From Hortaea werneckii (lineage: Eukaryota; Ascomycota; Dothideomycetes; Mycosphaerellales; Teratosphaeriaceae): 64,000 nucleotides of DNA. The notes beneath the pieces were generated by a model. That model saw only the letters and a program-made list of their open reading frames with translations, made no database searches and was not told the DNA's origin. The stretch covers positions 186,001 through 250,000 of the forward strand of contig JBAOKB010000024.1 of assembly GCA_037044905.1 (NCBI GenBank), given 5' to 3'. The first letter of the stretch is position 1; every line of letters begins with the position of its first letter. This document shows positions 12,905 to 23,705 of the stretch, in pieces. A program made the position numbers and the translations under genes.

Positions 12905-15900
12905 CTATCTGCCATTTTCATGCGCGGAGTCCAGAGCATCTGACTCCGAGCCTTCATCTTCAATGACTATCTTTCGCAATACACTCTTGTCGAAAAGGTC
13001 GATCACAAAGCGATACTGCGGGATACGATATGCATGCGACGCCATCACACCCATGGCTTTGCGGAACAATGCGGGCTTTTGGAAGCCAGGCGCCTTCTTG
13101 TTCCTGTAGCCATTCAACTCCGACAACGCCTTGTTAGTCAGCACTGTGTTGCCAAGCTTCACTATAGATGCTAAGATCCCAGCGCTTGTCGGGTCGTCGT
13201 CTGAAATGGATCCTTTCCTGCTCCGGATGATTGTGCTTGACGGCTTGTTTTGTGCTGAATCACCACCAAGCCCGAACAACTTGTTGAACTCCAGAGGCAA
13301 GACGTAGCCTAAGCTCTCACCCATTACATTGACGGTACCATCCCACCCATACTCCGCGAGGATTTCTTGTCCATGCAGGCTGCGTGAGACCAGGCCCAGC
13401 ACGAAGAATGCTGTGCCTCGTAAAGTCAAGACCTTGGAGGTCTCGGCAATTTGCACAATGTACTTGACCACATCGCTGCTTTCAAGGAAAGGCGCTCCGA
13501 GCTCCATTGAGCCTACATTACCAACCGCCCATAGGCAGCCCTTGACCTTTAGTATGGTCTCCGAGTCCTCATCTTCCATTGCGAAGTCTTGAATCGTTGC
13601 AGCAAATTCTTCAAAATGACCCTTTGCTTTGAGGAGTTTACATCCTTCGGCAGTCCGTGTCAACTCTCGGTAAAAATGGGGCGGCACGGAGCCAAAGTCC
13701 TGTGGCTCTAGACCGTCATCCAGTGCCGACGGTGGCTTGTCCGGAATGTCAGCAAGTGCTCTTGCTAGAGAGGCCTCAACCATGGTGACGTAGGTGTCAT
13801 TGCGGCCTAGAAACCAGTCGTCCATCTCTCGGGTGATATAGTCCAAGCCATCCAGATAGTGGTAGCCCACGGATGTGGACAAGAATCTGAGCAGCAACGG
13901 CGCTCCGATCTCCCCGAGATGGTCCAGCGCCGGCCTACATTTCACCACGTATTCGAGAGATGTGATGTTATTGCAAGCTTCCTCCAGTATCTTGATCGCA
14001 ACTTCACAGACTTCAACCTCAGGATCGTAAAGCTGACCCACGAGAAGCTTGATGGCCCACTCAGCGGCACCGCCTCCTATGATGGTTTGCTCGATGGGCG
14101 TCATTGCGTGCTTACGCAATATGCGAGTTGCCGAAATACGCATCTGCTTCGAACTTGCTGTCATTGCCTTCGATAGAATGATGCGAGGGTGGCTGTCGAG
14201 TGTGTAGTCGAGATTCAGGAGCAATGCCCGGATGAGGTCGTCTCGCTGCTTAAGCTCAACGATGTGATAGCAAATGTTGATGATCTTCCATCGCTCTAAG
14301 ATTTGCATGCCCTTCGAGTCGCTGCACAGAGTTCCGAGCATCGCGAAGTAGCCCCCTACCAGAGTTTCTGACATACGCTCGTGCGAGAACAGAGGCGTCT
14401 TCGACGTAAGTCCGCTCATGGGATCCTGCTGTGCCAGACACTCGCCAATTTGAGGAATCAACTTATTGCTTTCCAAATATCTTGCGCCCTCCTGGGTTTG
14501 CAGAAGTAGCCGTAACAGAGCGCATGCGGTCCGGACATATCGCTGGTTGGCTTTGGTATTCGGAGCCTCTGAAAAGCGGTACTTGAACGGTCTGAGAAAA
14601 CCAAGCAGCCGATGCACAAACTTCGACGTGATCATGGCCTCCTGCAAGCGCTTGGGATGCACCATAGGTCCTTCAATAAGATCGTTGATCAAATTCCAGT
14701 CCCACTTGGTGTAATTGACACTGCTTAGCACTTGCGTATCTATCATCCGCGCTCGAAATTGTGTTTCGTCCATGACTGCATTGACTTGCGATTTTGAGGT
14801 TGCTCGTGCTCGTGAGGTCGAGCCATCTTCGGCGGCTTTGAGTGGATTATCTTGTCCCGATGTGGATCGGTAAAGAGTCCGATTGATACTGTCTACTTGG
14901 TAGCACGTCGCGACAGCTTGAAATCGCTCCTCGCTGTTGAAATTCGTGGCAAGCTCGAACAGTCCAGGCATGGCTTGTACGCCGTAACTCCAAGACTGGG
15001 GAAGCATATCACTAGTCATCCTAAGCACTTCAGCGATGAGGAGATTCGTGCGTCTCTTCAACGCTTGACTTGGCGCGCTACCCTCTGCATGCACCAATCC
15101 ACCGAGTAGACCCTGGCGCAACAAGACCGCAAGGGCGACAGCAGTGAAATGCTGCACAATGCTGCGCTTCTGTTTCTCGTCTGCTGATTGCTTCCACGAT
15201 GATTCTGATGGCTTTGTCTCGTTGCGTAGATTTGTAACTCGTCCGTATGTTGTCAGTCGCCGGCCGCCTATGAAGGAGGACGACCATGATGGCGGTGTGA
15301 TGCGCAAGATGTCCATGAGGAGATCTAGGGTGACGGTACGGACTTGCGTATTTGTGATATAGAGTGCAGAGACCACAGAGCGAACAGGTAAGAACTCATG
15401 CAGCGCAAGTGTCATGAGGCCAGGCCAACTTTTGAAAAGGCTAGAAACCACCCTCGCACTTGCTCGGAGCTTATCTTCGTGTGAGTGGCTGGAGAAAGGC
15501 TCCGTAAAAGAAGCAAAGGCGGAGCTGAACTCGAAACCGGATTTTAGAAGCCCTCTTCTTGCAGGGAGGTCCATTAGGTGCAGGAAGGGCTCAATCAAGG
15601 TCTCTGGGGCGGAGTAGATGCCACTACCCATTGCGTCCGACAGCATCCCTAAGCCGCCCGAGTTGACGACCAGGAGCGGCTCCTTGAGTAGCATTTCAGC
15701 TAGTGTCAGGATAGCGATACCACGCAGCTGATCGTCTGCGTGGTCTGCGACGGCCACAACGATTCTCGCAACTGCCAAGTGAATCTCCTGCGCGCCATCC
15801 TTGACATCAAGAAATGCACGGACAAATTTCAGTGCCTGCTCCCGCTCAACACGTGCCTTGCTTTCCTTGACGAGGGACAGAATGACAAGGAAATCTGTCT

Positions 15901-16778
15901 GCAGCGCTCTGATGATCTGCAGAGACTTGCGATCTGTGATCGCGTAGCGCATGACCCGGTAGCCTGCCGCAACGACCTCCCGGCTATCACTTAATAGCAT
16001 CATCTGCATCCGCAAGCCAAAAATCGACCACGCTAAATCGTATTTCAAAGTAGGATGCCGCTTGAATAGCTCGACCAAGTCATTAGCTTGTCCAACATAG
16101 TAGTCAGATGGGTGACCCTCCAACTCGAGCGCTCGTAGTTTCTCCGCCAGAATGTACGTTGGTGACTCGACTTCCGGATCCAGATCTACTTCAGGTCCCT
16201 CCAGCTGCATCTGGGTCTGGTACGAAGGCGATCGCACCGGTGCAGCCCTGAACAGTTGTGAGAGCCTACTCTTCGGGCTCGTAGTCTGTTCGGGACCCTT
16301 GTCTTACTCCGCTGGATCTCAGCATTGAGATCTTGCCGTAATTTGGCAATCTTCCGGTTGGATGTGTTTAGCTCTAATTCGACCACACGACGCTGGTCAC
16401 GGGCTTGCTTGGCGCTCTTGTTGTTCAATGCCTCAAGTAGATTCTCCGTCCCCACTTTAATCTTCATCTCCTTGTCGATTCTGTCTCTGTAATCCGCCTG
16501 CCTTGCTCCGTCGTCGGTTCATCGCCCTCGTCCGCCCCGCTATACGTTGTGAATTCCGCCCGCGAAATGTCTGGCCTCGAGTTGAGTGACTTCAGCTCGG
16601 CGCCGAAGCTGCCAGGCACGCCAATGGACCTGCCATATGACTGGCCTTGCTTGGCGGTCTTGATGCTGGCGGCCGAGTATGAGCGGCCATCCTGGCTCGG
16701 TCGCTGTGGTGGCGGCGCTAAGGCATCATTGGTATTCGTGCCCGTGTAGGGACCTCCAGTACGTGATGTAGGCGTCAT
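12905..16778 (-). CDS. TORC2 subunit Rictor (Ste16/pianissimo family), two apparent frameshifts
   Basis: Scaffold subunit of TOR complex 2, which controls AGC kinases, actin and membrane homeostasis. The long open part (16237-12905, about 1110 residues) has the Rictor armadillo-like body: LVELFKRHPTLKYDLAW, LRMQMMLLSDSREV, AMTPIEQTIIGGGAAEWAI and GTAFFVLGLVSRSLHGQEI. Upstream, 16467-16303 encodes an HR1-like coiled coil (MKIKVGTENLLEALNNKSA). 16778-16510 encodes a disordered Ser/Pro/Gly-rich N-terminus starting at the ATG at 16778. These three pieces lie in three frames. One missing base near 16503-16515 and another in a G-run near 16294-16300 would join them into 1291 residues. No intron fits the second break; a 59-nt intron at 16487-16545 could in principle explain the first. 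Confidence 0.85.
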
Positions 16779-17635
16779 CTAAGCCCACTGTTCTTCCGGC
16801 CGGCGGCATTGGTCGTACGCTATCGGCGACGTCGAAGTGCATCGAGGCCGGGATGGTGTCGGTGGGCGAGCATCTGCAGGCGGAGTAGCTCGCGCGGCTG
16901 TCACGTGTGCTCGCAATGTCGATCCGTGTCCAAGCCGTTCTCGTCGGCGGCAGCGTGAATAGTGGTTGACCTTGACTTGGGGCCTCGGTGTGTTGTACTG
17001 GACTATTGCTGGTGGTGAAGACAGTGAAAAGCCGGCCTTCGTCATTGGGGGAGGCTTTGGCCGGTGCGCGACTTGCAACGCGTGGGGTCGGCTCGTCTCA
17101 GGATTCGGGATGCCGAAAGTACCAAGCGCGTCCGCAGTACAAGTACATAGTACTGTACGGCTTTTGATTTCATTGACAACAAGACTCGCCACACCTTTGC
17201 CCCTTAATGACGAGATCCCACATCTTCGCTCCTCGCTATAGTGACTATTGACGTGACTGCGACGGTATTGTCGCGCCTTCCCCAATAGGCAATCTCTCAA
17301 GAAACCCAATTACGTTTTTCGGCCGCCTCCGATGCAGGACGAAGCTCTGGAAGCTCAGCCTCCAGATACCGTTCTCGCGGTGCACGCCGCCGATGCGATG
17401 GCATTGGCCGATAGGCAATCTCGAGCCTGCTTTATAGATCTACCTCATCCCCTCATTAATGCTCACGTCTCTTCATTCCTACTAAATTCTCACGCTGTGT
17501 TGACCTTGATTACACTTGCGGTATAGCCATCGTTTGCACTCTCGCCCAAAGCTATCCAGGTCCCAAAAGAGAGCTCGATAGCCACCCAATTACCGACTCC
17601 TTCGGCCACCTGCCGTATCATACAACTTTGGTAAC
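16779..17635. other. Divergent intergenic region between Rictor and uricase
   Basis: About 860 bases shared as promoter by two divergent genes. An open frame on the minus strand ends directly before the Rictor start codon, but it lacks family features and may only be leader sequence. No repeats or RNA genes were seen. Confidence 0.45.
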
Positions 17636-18601
17636 ATGGCCTCTCTAAGCTACGCCCGCTACGGCAAGGACAACGTGCGCCTCTACAAAGTCCAGCGCAA
17701 CGACGATGGCACTCAGGACGTGACGGAAATGACAGTGTGCACCTTACTCGAAGGCGACATTGCCGAGTCTTGGACCAAGGCAGACAACGCCAACATTGTC
17801 GCCACCGACACTCAAAAGCAGACTGTCTACGTAATGGCCAAGCTGCACCCGGTCAATCCGCCAGAGCTATTTGCCAGCATATTGGCAAATCATTTCATCG
17901 AGCAGTACAGTCACATCCACGTGGCGCATGTGAACATCACAGTGCATAGGTGGACGAGGATGGAGGTAAATGGGAAGCCGCACCCGCATTCATTCCTCAG
18001 AGACGGCGAGGAGAAGCGCACTGTAGAGTGTGTTGTGCGGAGGAACCAAGAGATCAGCATTGCATCCGGCATCAAAGGCTTGCTCGTGTTGAAAAGCACC
18101 GGCAGCCAGTTCTGGGGCTTCCATAGGGACGAGTACACTCGCTTGCCCGAGACGTGGGACCGCATTCTCTCGACGGAAGTCGAGTCGACGTGGCATTGGC
18201 GGGCCTTTCAGGATCTCGAGGAGGTGAAGCAGGACCTAGGGGCTTTTAACAAGGCTTGGACGGATGCGCGAAAGATCACGCTGGAGACTTTTGCCGAGGA
18301 GAACAGCCCCAGCGTCCAGAACACTATGTACCTCATGAGCGAGCAGATTCTAGCTGCTGCACCCAGAGTAGACGCCGTGGACTACAGCTTGCCAAACAAG
18401 CATTACTTTGAAATTGGTGAGTCTGACTTCAATGTCATCCTCCATCTTGACCTTAACCACTGACAACCCAATGCAGATCTCAGCTGGTTCAAGGGTTTGA
18501 AGAACACCGGCGAAGACGCTGAGGTCTACGCACCTCAAAGCGACCCCAACGGCCTGATTCAATGCACAGTGACCAGGCAAGGTGTGTCATCAAAGTTGTA
18601 A
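17636..18601 (+). CDS. uaZ: Urate oxidase (uricase)
   Basis: Cofactor-free peroxisomal enzyme oxidising uric acid to 5-hydroxyisourate with release of hydrogen peroxide, in purine catabolism. Exons 17636-18416 and 18477-18601 are joined by a 60-nt intron (donor GTGAGT, branch CACTGAC, acceptor GCAG), giving 301 residues, the normal family length. Visible features: the N-terminal YGKDNVRLYKV with the conserved Lys (about residue 11), the VATDTQK segment with the catalytic Thr (about residue 57), and the uricase signature RNQEISIASGIKGLLVLKSTG. Then come STEVESTWHWR and HYFEIDLSWF, the latter across the splice site. The C-terminus is SKL, a perfect type 1 peroxisomal targeting signal. The gene is intact. 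It converges with the mitochondrial ribosomal gene to its right. Confidence 0.96.
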
Positions 18602-18777
18602 ACCCTTGGAAAAGTGCGGAAATGTTAATTCTTTCTGAAGCCTCCTAATATCCTCGAGGAGACCAACAATATAATACTACAATGTGATACCCATAATCAT
18701 ATGACGCCGTCGCTATGCTTCCTAAATAGACAATACTCTTTTGACATCTGTGAACATCTTGCGCGTCTGCGTATGTC

Positions 18778-19396
18778 CTATTGTGTGGTCTGAGACGTCG
18801 GCTGCTGGAATGCTGCCTGCACTTCCGGCATATGCGAAATGCTTCGCTCGTTCTCGGTGCGCAGAATGTTCTCTCCGTAGGGGTGTGCGTGTCCCTCGAA
18901 GCCTGCAAAGATTGTCAGTGCCTGCCATATCGCTCTCTGCAGCCCGGAGCCCGTACATTTCAATCTTGCCATTCTGTCATCTCGTAACCGGTTCTTCGGC
19001 AACATGCCTCTCACAGCCCTTCTCAAAATTTCGCTGCCTCCCCACTTGGCCATCATCTTGTCCATGGTGATTTCCTTGAGACTGCCAGGCCGGGTGGTAT
19101 GGCTGTAGTACTTCTTCTGGAAGCGCTTCTTGCCCGTTGTATGCAGGTCCGTGCAGCCAGTGACGACCACATAGTCGCCGCAGTCGGTCGATGGGTCGTA
19201 GATAGGCTTATGCTTGCCCATGAGACATATCGCTATCGAAGATGCTACGCGGCCAAGTGGTCGAGGGTCGGCGGATAGATCGACAGCGTGCCAGGCGCGA
19301 GAGTATGCAAGGCGGGTCTATTTGGCACCACTGGTGAGTACAACCTCATGACATTTTTGAAATTGCGACACTTACCTTCCCCGCGAACTGCGACAT
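18778..19396 (-). CDS. MRPL23: Mitochondrial ribosomal protein uL13m (Mrpl23)
   Basis: Structural protein of the mitochondrial large ribosomal subunit. Exons on the minus strand: 19396-19376, 19317-18957 and 18902-18778, with introns of 58 and 54 nt, giving 168 residues. The first exon encodes only MSQFAGK. The second holds TRLAYSRAWHAVDLSADPRP, the GKHKPIYDPSTDCGDYVVV core and RAVRGMLPKNRLRD. The third restores the family sequence CFEGHAHPYGENI. The last intron is a multiple of three, so without splicing an extra 18 residues would be read. The GTACGG donor, CACTGAC branch and the restored family motif argue that it is a true intron. The gene is divergent from the CCS1 gene, with 283 bases between the start codons. 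Confidence 0.93.
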
Positions 19397-19679
19397 GTTG
19401 TTTACAGGATACCTGAGCTATAGAGGCGCTTCGCGATGGGTCGCAAGTCTCGAACCTCGCGAGCCTCGCTGCGGGTGCCAAGGATTCGGGGGTTCATGAG
19501 CTTCGCCACACCTTCCGCTTTCGGAGGCGCCCCCGCCCTGGCTCGGATTTCAAAGCAGTCGCTGCCGATCCTCGGTGCGTCATTGCAGGCGTTCGGCAAG
19601 ACGATAGAATGCAAACAAACAGCGTAGAAAGAGCTTTGGAGATTGAAGTTCAGCCAAATTTCGCCGACTATCTTGCACC
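19397..19679. promoter_or_regulatory. Divergent promoter, MRPL23 / CCS1
   Basis: A 283-base interval lies between two oppositely directed start codons, so both promoters must fit here. I recognised no defined operator. A small frame inside it at 19436-19627 looks like noise. Confidence 0.5.
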
Positions 19680-20475
19680 ATGATCCAGCCATTCGAGACG
19701 ACGTTTGCCGTTCCGCTGAGCTGCCAGGACTGTACGTCACCCACATTGATGGCTACCGTCCGGCCCTAGCCGCCTTCTAACAGCCCAGCAGGCATCAAGG
19801 ACGTCCAGACCTCGTTGTACAAGATTAGTGGAATCCACAATGTCTCTGCCGACCTTCAGCTCGCAGATGATCTCGGTGACGGGCAATGCCGCACCTTCAG
19901 CTATTGTCGCCGCCATCCAAGAGACTGGCCGCGATGCGATTCTACGAGGCTCAGGCAAAGCAGAGAGCGCAGCGGTCTGCATCCTGGAGACGCACGCAAA
20001 TTCCGTCAAGGATGCCGTCCGAGGGTTGATTCGGATGGTGCAGGTTGGGCCGAGTATGACTATTCTGGACATGACGCTGCGAGGAGTAAGCCCGGGAAGT
20101 TACAATGTCTCTGTAAGAGAAACGGGGGACATCAGTGAAGGCGCCGAGTCTACCGGGGGGATTTGGGACATGATTCAGGCGAAGGAGGAATCGCGGCCAG
20201 CAAAGGGAGTGTTTGGCACGATTGAGGTTGGCCAGTCGGGCTTAGGGTCGGTGTTCTTGGATAAGCCAATCCAGATATGGGAAATGATTGGAAGGGGCAT
20301 TGTCGTGAGTCGGCAGCAAGAGCAGCAGAAGCTGAGCAAAGAGGACCCTGACACGCTGGTGGGTGTGATAGCGAGGTCAGCTGGGGTATGGGACAACGAC
20401 AAGACTGTCTGCAGTTGCAGTGGGAAGACGGTGTGGGAAGAGCGGAAAGAGCAATCTGCGAAAGGCATGTTGTAA
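19680..20475 (+). CDS. CCS1: Copper chaperone for superoxide dismutase (CCS), one apparent frameshift
   Basis: Delivers copper to Cu,Zn-superoxide dismutase Sod1 in cytosol and mitochondrial intermembrane space. Exon 1 (19680-19731) encodes MIQPFETTFAVPLSCQD; a 60-nt intron follows (GTACGT donor, TTCTAAC branch). Exon 2 starts at 19792 and completes a CxxC metal site, with the second Cys codon split by the intron, followed by IKDVQTSLYKISGIHNVSADL. The next family segment, SSQMISVTGNAAPSAIVAAI, is in another frame: one surplus base lies in CTTC around 19854-19857. The SOD-like middle domain follows (RGVSPGSYNVSVRETGD). The C-terminus has the CSC copper-transfer motif (TVCSCSGKTVWEERKEQ). Corrected length is 244 residues, normal for the family. 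Confidence 0.9.
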
Positions 20476-21021
20476 TTATAGATCACTAGTGGTTCTGAGA
20501 TCTAGCGGTTGCACGATCAAGAAGGGGAATTTACGAATTGATGCTATGGTGCTGCTCCCTTTCCCCTCTACTGATGAAGTAAAATGTCTGTTGATTGGAA
20601 TGTCCCTACAGCAGCTTGGAGGCATCGCATACAGCGGGGACCAGTTCTTATCAGCACGTGGTCCAGGGTAGATAAGCTGCGGGGCAGACAAGCGAGCAGG
20701 CCCAGGCGCACAACCACACAGCTGCGCAGATCGGACCGACCAATGACTGACTGGCTGCCCAGGCGCCTAGGTTTCTAGGGTTTCCGGCCTTTCATTCGTA
20801 GTGCACTTCTTTTGCTGCTCGAAATCCACGTCACCGACCTCGGATTGAAACTTGAGTGTTTTGCTGCACGGCAAGGAAAAGAGCAACAAAGCGAGGTAGG
20901 TTCGCTCCCCAATTGATGATACCATGTACACATGAACTGCAGTTTTCTCTTCCCTTACCCACACAAATCCTGACAACCCCTCTGCAGAACGTACCCGATC
21001 CTTTAGCACACCAACGGCACA
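20476..21021. other. Intergenic region upstream of DAHP synthase
   Basis: About 550 bases with no gene. The last 150 bases are pyrimidine-rich with ACACAAA-type tracts, as is common for fungal leaders. I found no perfect Gcn4/CpcA site (TGACTCA), only a TGACTGA near 20746. Confidence 0.4.
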
Positions 21022-22262
21022 ATGGCAGTCGAAGATCCCAAGCTCCAGGAAGTAAGCGACGACGTCCGCGGTAAGAGACAACACCTCCCCATGAGCTCGC
21101 TCGACAGCTACTGACTAACCCATTCGTCAAGTCCTCGGCTACGACCCTCTCATCCCACCACAGCTTCTCACCTCTGAACTCCCTGCCCCACCCGCTTCGC
21201 TCCCCACCGTCCTGAAGGGCCGCAAGGAAGCCATCGAGGTCATCAAGCAGCGCGATGACCGTCTCCTCGTCGTCTGCGGCCCCTGCTCCCTCCACGACCC
21301 CGAGGCGGCCGTCGAGTACTGCTCTCGCCTCGTCAAGCTCGCCGACCAGCTGAAGGATGACCTGCTCATCATCATGCGCGCCTACCTCGAGAAGCCCAGG
21401 ACGACGGTGGGCTGGAAGGGTCTGATCAACGACCCGGACATTGACGAGACATACAAGATCAACAAGGGTTTGAGGGTATCGAGGAAGTTGTTCTGCGACC
21501 TGACTGGCCAGGGCATGCCCATTGCGACAGAGATGCTGGACACGATCAGCCCGCAGTTCCTGGCCGACCTGATCTCGCTCGGCGCCATCGGCGCGCGGAC
21601 GACAGAATCACAGCTCCACCGTGAGTTGGCTTCCGGCTTGTCTTTCCCGCTTGGCTTCAAGAACGGCACGGACGGTGGTATTGGCGTTGCAGCGGATGCT
21701 ATTGGCGCTGCTGCAGCGAAGCACCACTTCATGGGTGTGACGAAGCAAGGTCTCGCAGCGATTACGAAGACGGGCGGCAACCCAGACTGCTTTGTGATCT
21801 TGCGCGGTGGAAGCACTGGCACCAACTTTGACAAGGACAGTGTCGAAAAGGCAAGAGAGGCTTTGAAGAAGAAGGGTCAGACGGAGGTCATGATGATTGA
21901 TTGCTCGCACGGTAAGTTGTCCCGTGACATCTTCTACGCTGTCTCACTGCCTCTAACATAATCCAGGCAACTCTCAAAAGAACCACAAGAACCAGCCGAA
22001 GGTGGCGCAAGTCATCGGTGACCAGCTCCGTGAGGGTCAGGACAAGATCGTCGGTGTTATGCTCGAGTCTCACATCAACGAGGGCGCCCAGAAGAACCCC
22101 GCCCAGGGTCTCGCCGCCCTCGAGAAGGGTGTCAGTATCACCGACGCTTGCATCAACTGGGACACCACTGTCGAGGTGCTTGAGCAGCTCGCAGACGCTG
22201 TCCGCACTAGAAGGCAAGTGCGCAAGACCGGCGCTGAGGGCTCTCTCAACGGCGTGCACTAG
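21022..22262 (+). CDS. 3-deoxy-D-arabino-heptulosonate 7-phosphate (DAHP) synthase
   Basis: First enzyme of the shikimate pathway, condensing phosphoenolpyruvate and erythrose 4-phosphate; type I, AroFGH/Aro3/Aro4 family. Exons 21022-21070, 21132-21911 and 21967-22262 (introns 61 and 55 nt) give 374 residues, the normal length. Visible motifs: VVCGPCSLHDPEAAVEYC, MRAYLEKPRTTVGWKGL, IGARTTESQLHRELASGL, FPLGFKNGTDGG, and CSHGNSQKNHKNQP across the second splice site. Then come MLESHINEGAQKN and GVSITDACINWDTT. The gene is intact. The sequence alone does not let me decide between the tyrosine- and phenylalanine-feedback-sensitive isozyme. It is convergent with GOT1. Confidence 0.95.
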
Positions 22263-22643
22263 ATGTGCAGTTTGATTCTATGGCGTCCGGCTTAGGCGGG
22301 TGCAAAAGTCCTGCTTTCTTGCTCGCATGTTCCTCGTGATATCCAGCTAGGCGTTGGCCAGGCGATAGGCAGTGGTATGAATAAAAATCTCAGCTTCCTC
22401 CTTTCGTCGTCTTTCCGTCATGTTGAGTGCCAGGGTGCACCACTGCTGCAGACCTGAACTCGAACCCGCAATGTCTTCCACCGTTACTGTGCTTCTCCGC
22501 TAGCTCCAATCTCTCAGGGAACGGTGGTGCGGCAGAAATGTCCATGCCCAGTCTGACTGACACATATTGACGAACAGGCGAAGACACACGCTGCCTATGC
22601 GTTTGGCTCTGTTTCGTACGTGCTCGCCCGCGCGCACCTTTCC
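22263..22643. other. Convergent spacer, DAHP synthase / GOT1
   Basis: A 381-base spacer between two 3' ends. It contains probable polyadenylation regions (ATAAAAATCTC near 22381) and nothing else I can identify. Confidence 0.4.
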
Positions 22644-23290
22644 TTAGACCGGCAGATCCTTATGTGCTCTTTCATTTGCTCCTGCTTTATCTCCAGCAAC
22701 CTGTAGAGCCCTTGACAGGTACGGGCCGATCACAGGGATGTTGTAGGCAAAGCCAGCGATAGTCTTGAAGAACCTACAAGCCAGTATTAGTACCGACTAC
22801 TCCTTCTGTGCTCTCGCTTTTGTGATCGGATGAGACTCACTCTCCAAACAGAATGAATATACCATAGCACTCCACCGCAAAACCAATCAATGTCCACCTC
22901 AACAGGATAAGCAGGATGCCGGCCCAGAACGCGGCGCTACCCCTCCACTTCTGCTTCCGGGCGAAGAAGAGGAAAGTCCGCTGAGGGCCGAGGAGCATAG
23001 TCACGCCGACGAGGAAGAGGATGTTACCCATGGCAAGGAGCGCACGGTCGAAGAAGAGGATGAGGCCGAAGATGAGGAAGAAGAAACCTACCGTGACACA
23101 CACCGAGGCATTAGCAAGATGGGGTAAAAGAAGAAGAAGGATGTGCTGTCTTTTACTGGTGATTGCCTACCGCCGCTGCAGAATGCTACGCCGATCTCTA
23201 GAGATCTGGTGTTAGCATCGTGGTTGCGCGCAAAGAGGGCGAGTGATGAATGCGCCTACTCTGCGAGTCGGAAAGCCAGTAGGTCGGCAT
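22644..23290 (-). CDS. GOT1: Got1-family Golgi vesicle transport protein
   Basis: Small tetraspan membrane protein of ER-Golgi transport. Exons on the minus strand: 23290-23260, 23197-23171, 23087-22841 and 22773-22644, with introns of 62, 83 and 67 nt, giving 144 residues. The spliced N-terminus reads MPTYWLSDSQKIGVAFCSGG. It runs into the hydrophobic helices FFFLIFGLILFFDRALLAMGNILF and VGVTMLLGPQRTFLFFARKQKWRG, then AAFWAGILLILLRWTLIGFAVECYGIFILFGEFFKT, all typical of the family. The second exon is only 27 nt but is required for the conserved IGVAFCSGG. The tail IPVIGPYLSRALQ matches the family C-terminus. All phases agree and no frameshift is needed. Confidence 0.93.
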
Positions 23291-23705
23291 GGTGCTGGTG
23301 GACGTGTTTTGAAATGCTCGGTCTCAATGGAAGAAGGTTCTACTCCAACTTGTAACCTTCGCTAGCAATGCTTCTGTTGGAAACGTCACAAAATATGGAG
23401 GTCTCTCTCGTCAGGTGTCGCGTGGTTGTCGAAAGCTGGCCAGTACTTTGATTGGGAGACGCGACGCGCAGCAGCACAGGAGGACCGAACATTTCCCGTT
23501 CTTTGATAAGGATTACACCAGTCACATCACACCTGAGCACAGTTGTACAGTGGCACTTTGGCAATTTGAGCAAGACTGACAAGCAATACGATTTAATAAA
23601 AAGTGTGGATTTCTCTGAGTTACCCAAAATCTATTAACGCCCTATCGTCCTTTCGTCACATCTGGTCATGCTCTGTAAGTCGTCATCATTGACAGTTCCC
23701 TTCAC
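23291..23705. other. Intergenic spacer between GOT1 and katG
   Basis: A 415-base region that is upstream of GOT1 and downstream of katG, as both are on the minus strand. No feature was recognised apart from the AT-rich stretch around 23575-23640, which may hold the katG poly(A) region. Confidence 0.4.

Noticed and set aside
16487..16545. 59-nt intron to explain the first Rictor frame break
   Set aside because: Phase fits, but the branch point is poor and it would delete the ARQADYRDRIDKE stretch that reads like coding sequence. Kept only as an alternative.
16779..17309. Minus-strand open frame of 176 codons ending directly before the Rictor start
   Set aside because: No family character, rich in Arg/Pro/Ser, and its stop abuts the Rictor ATG. 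More likely leader sequence than a gene.
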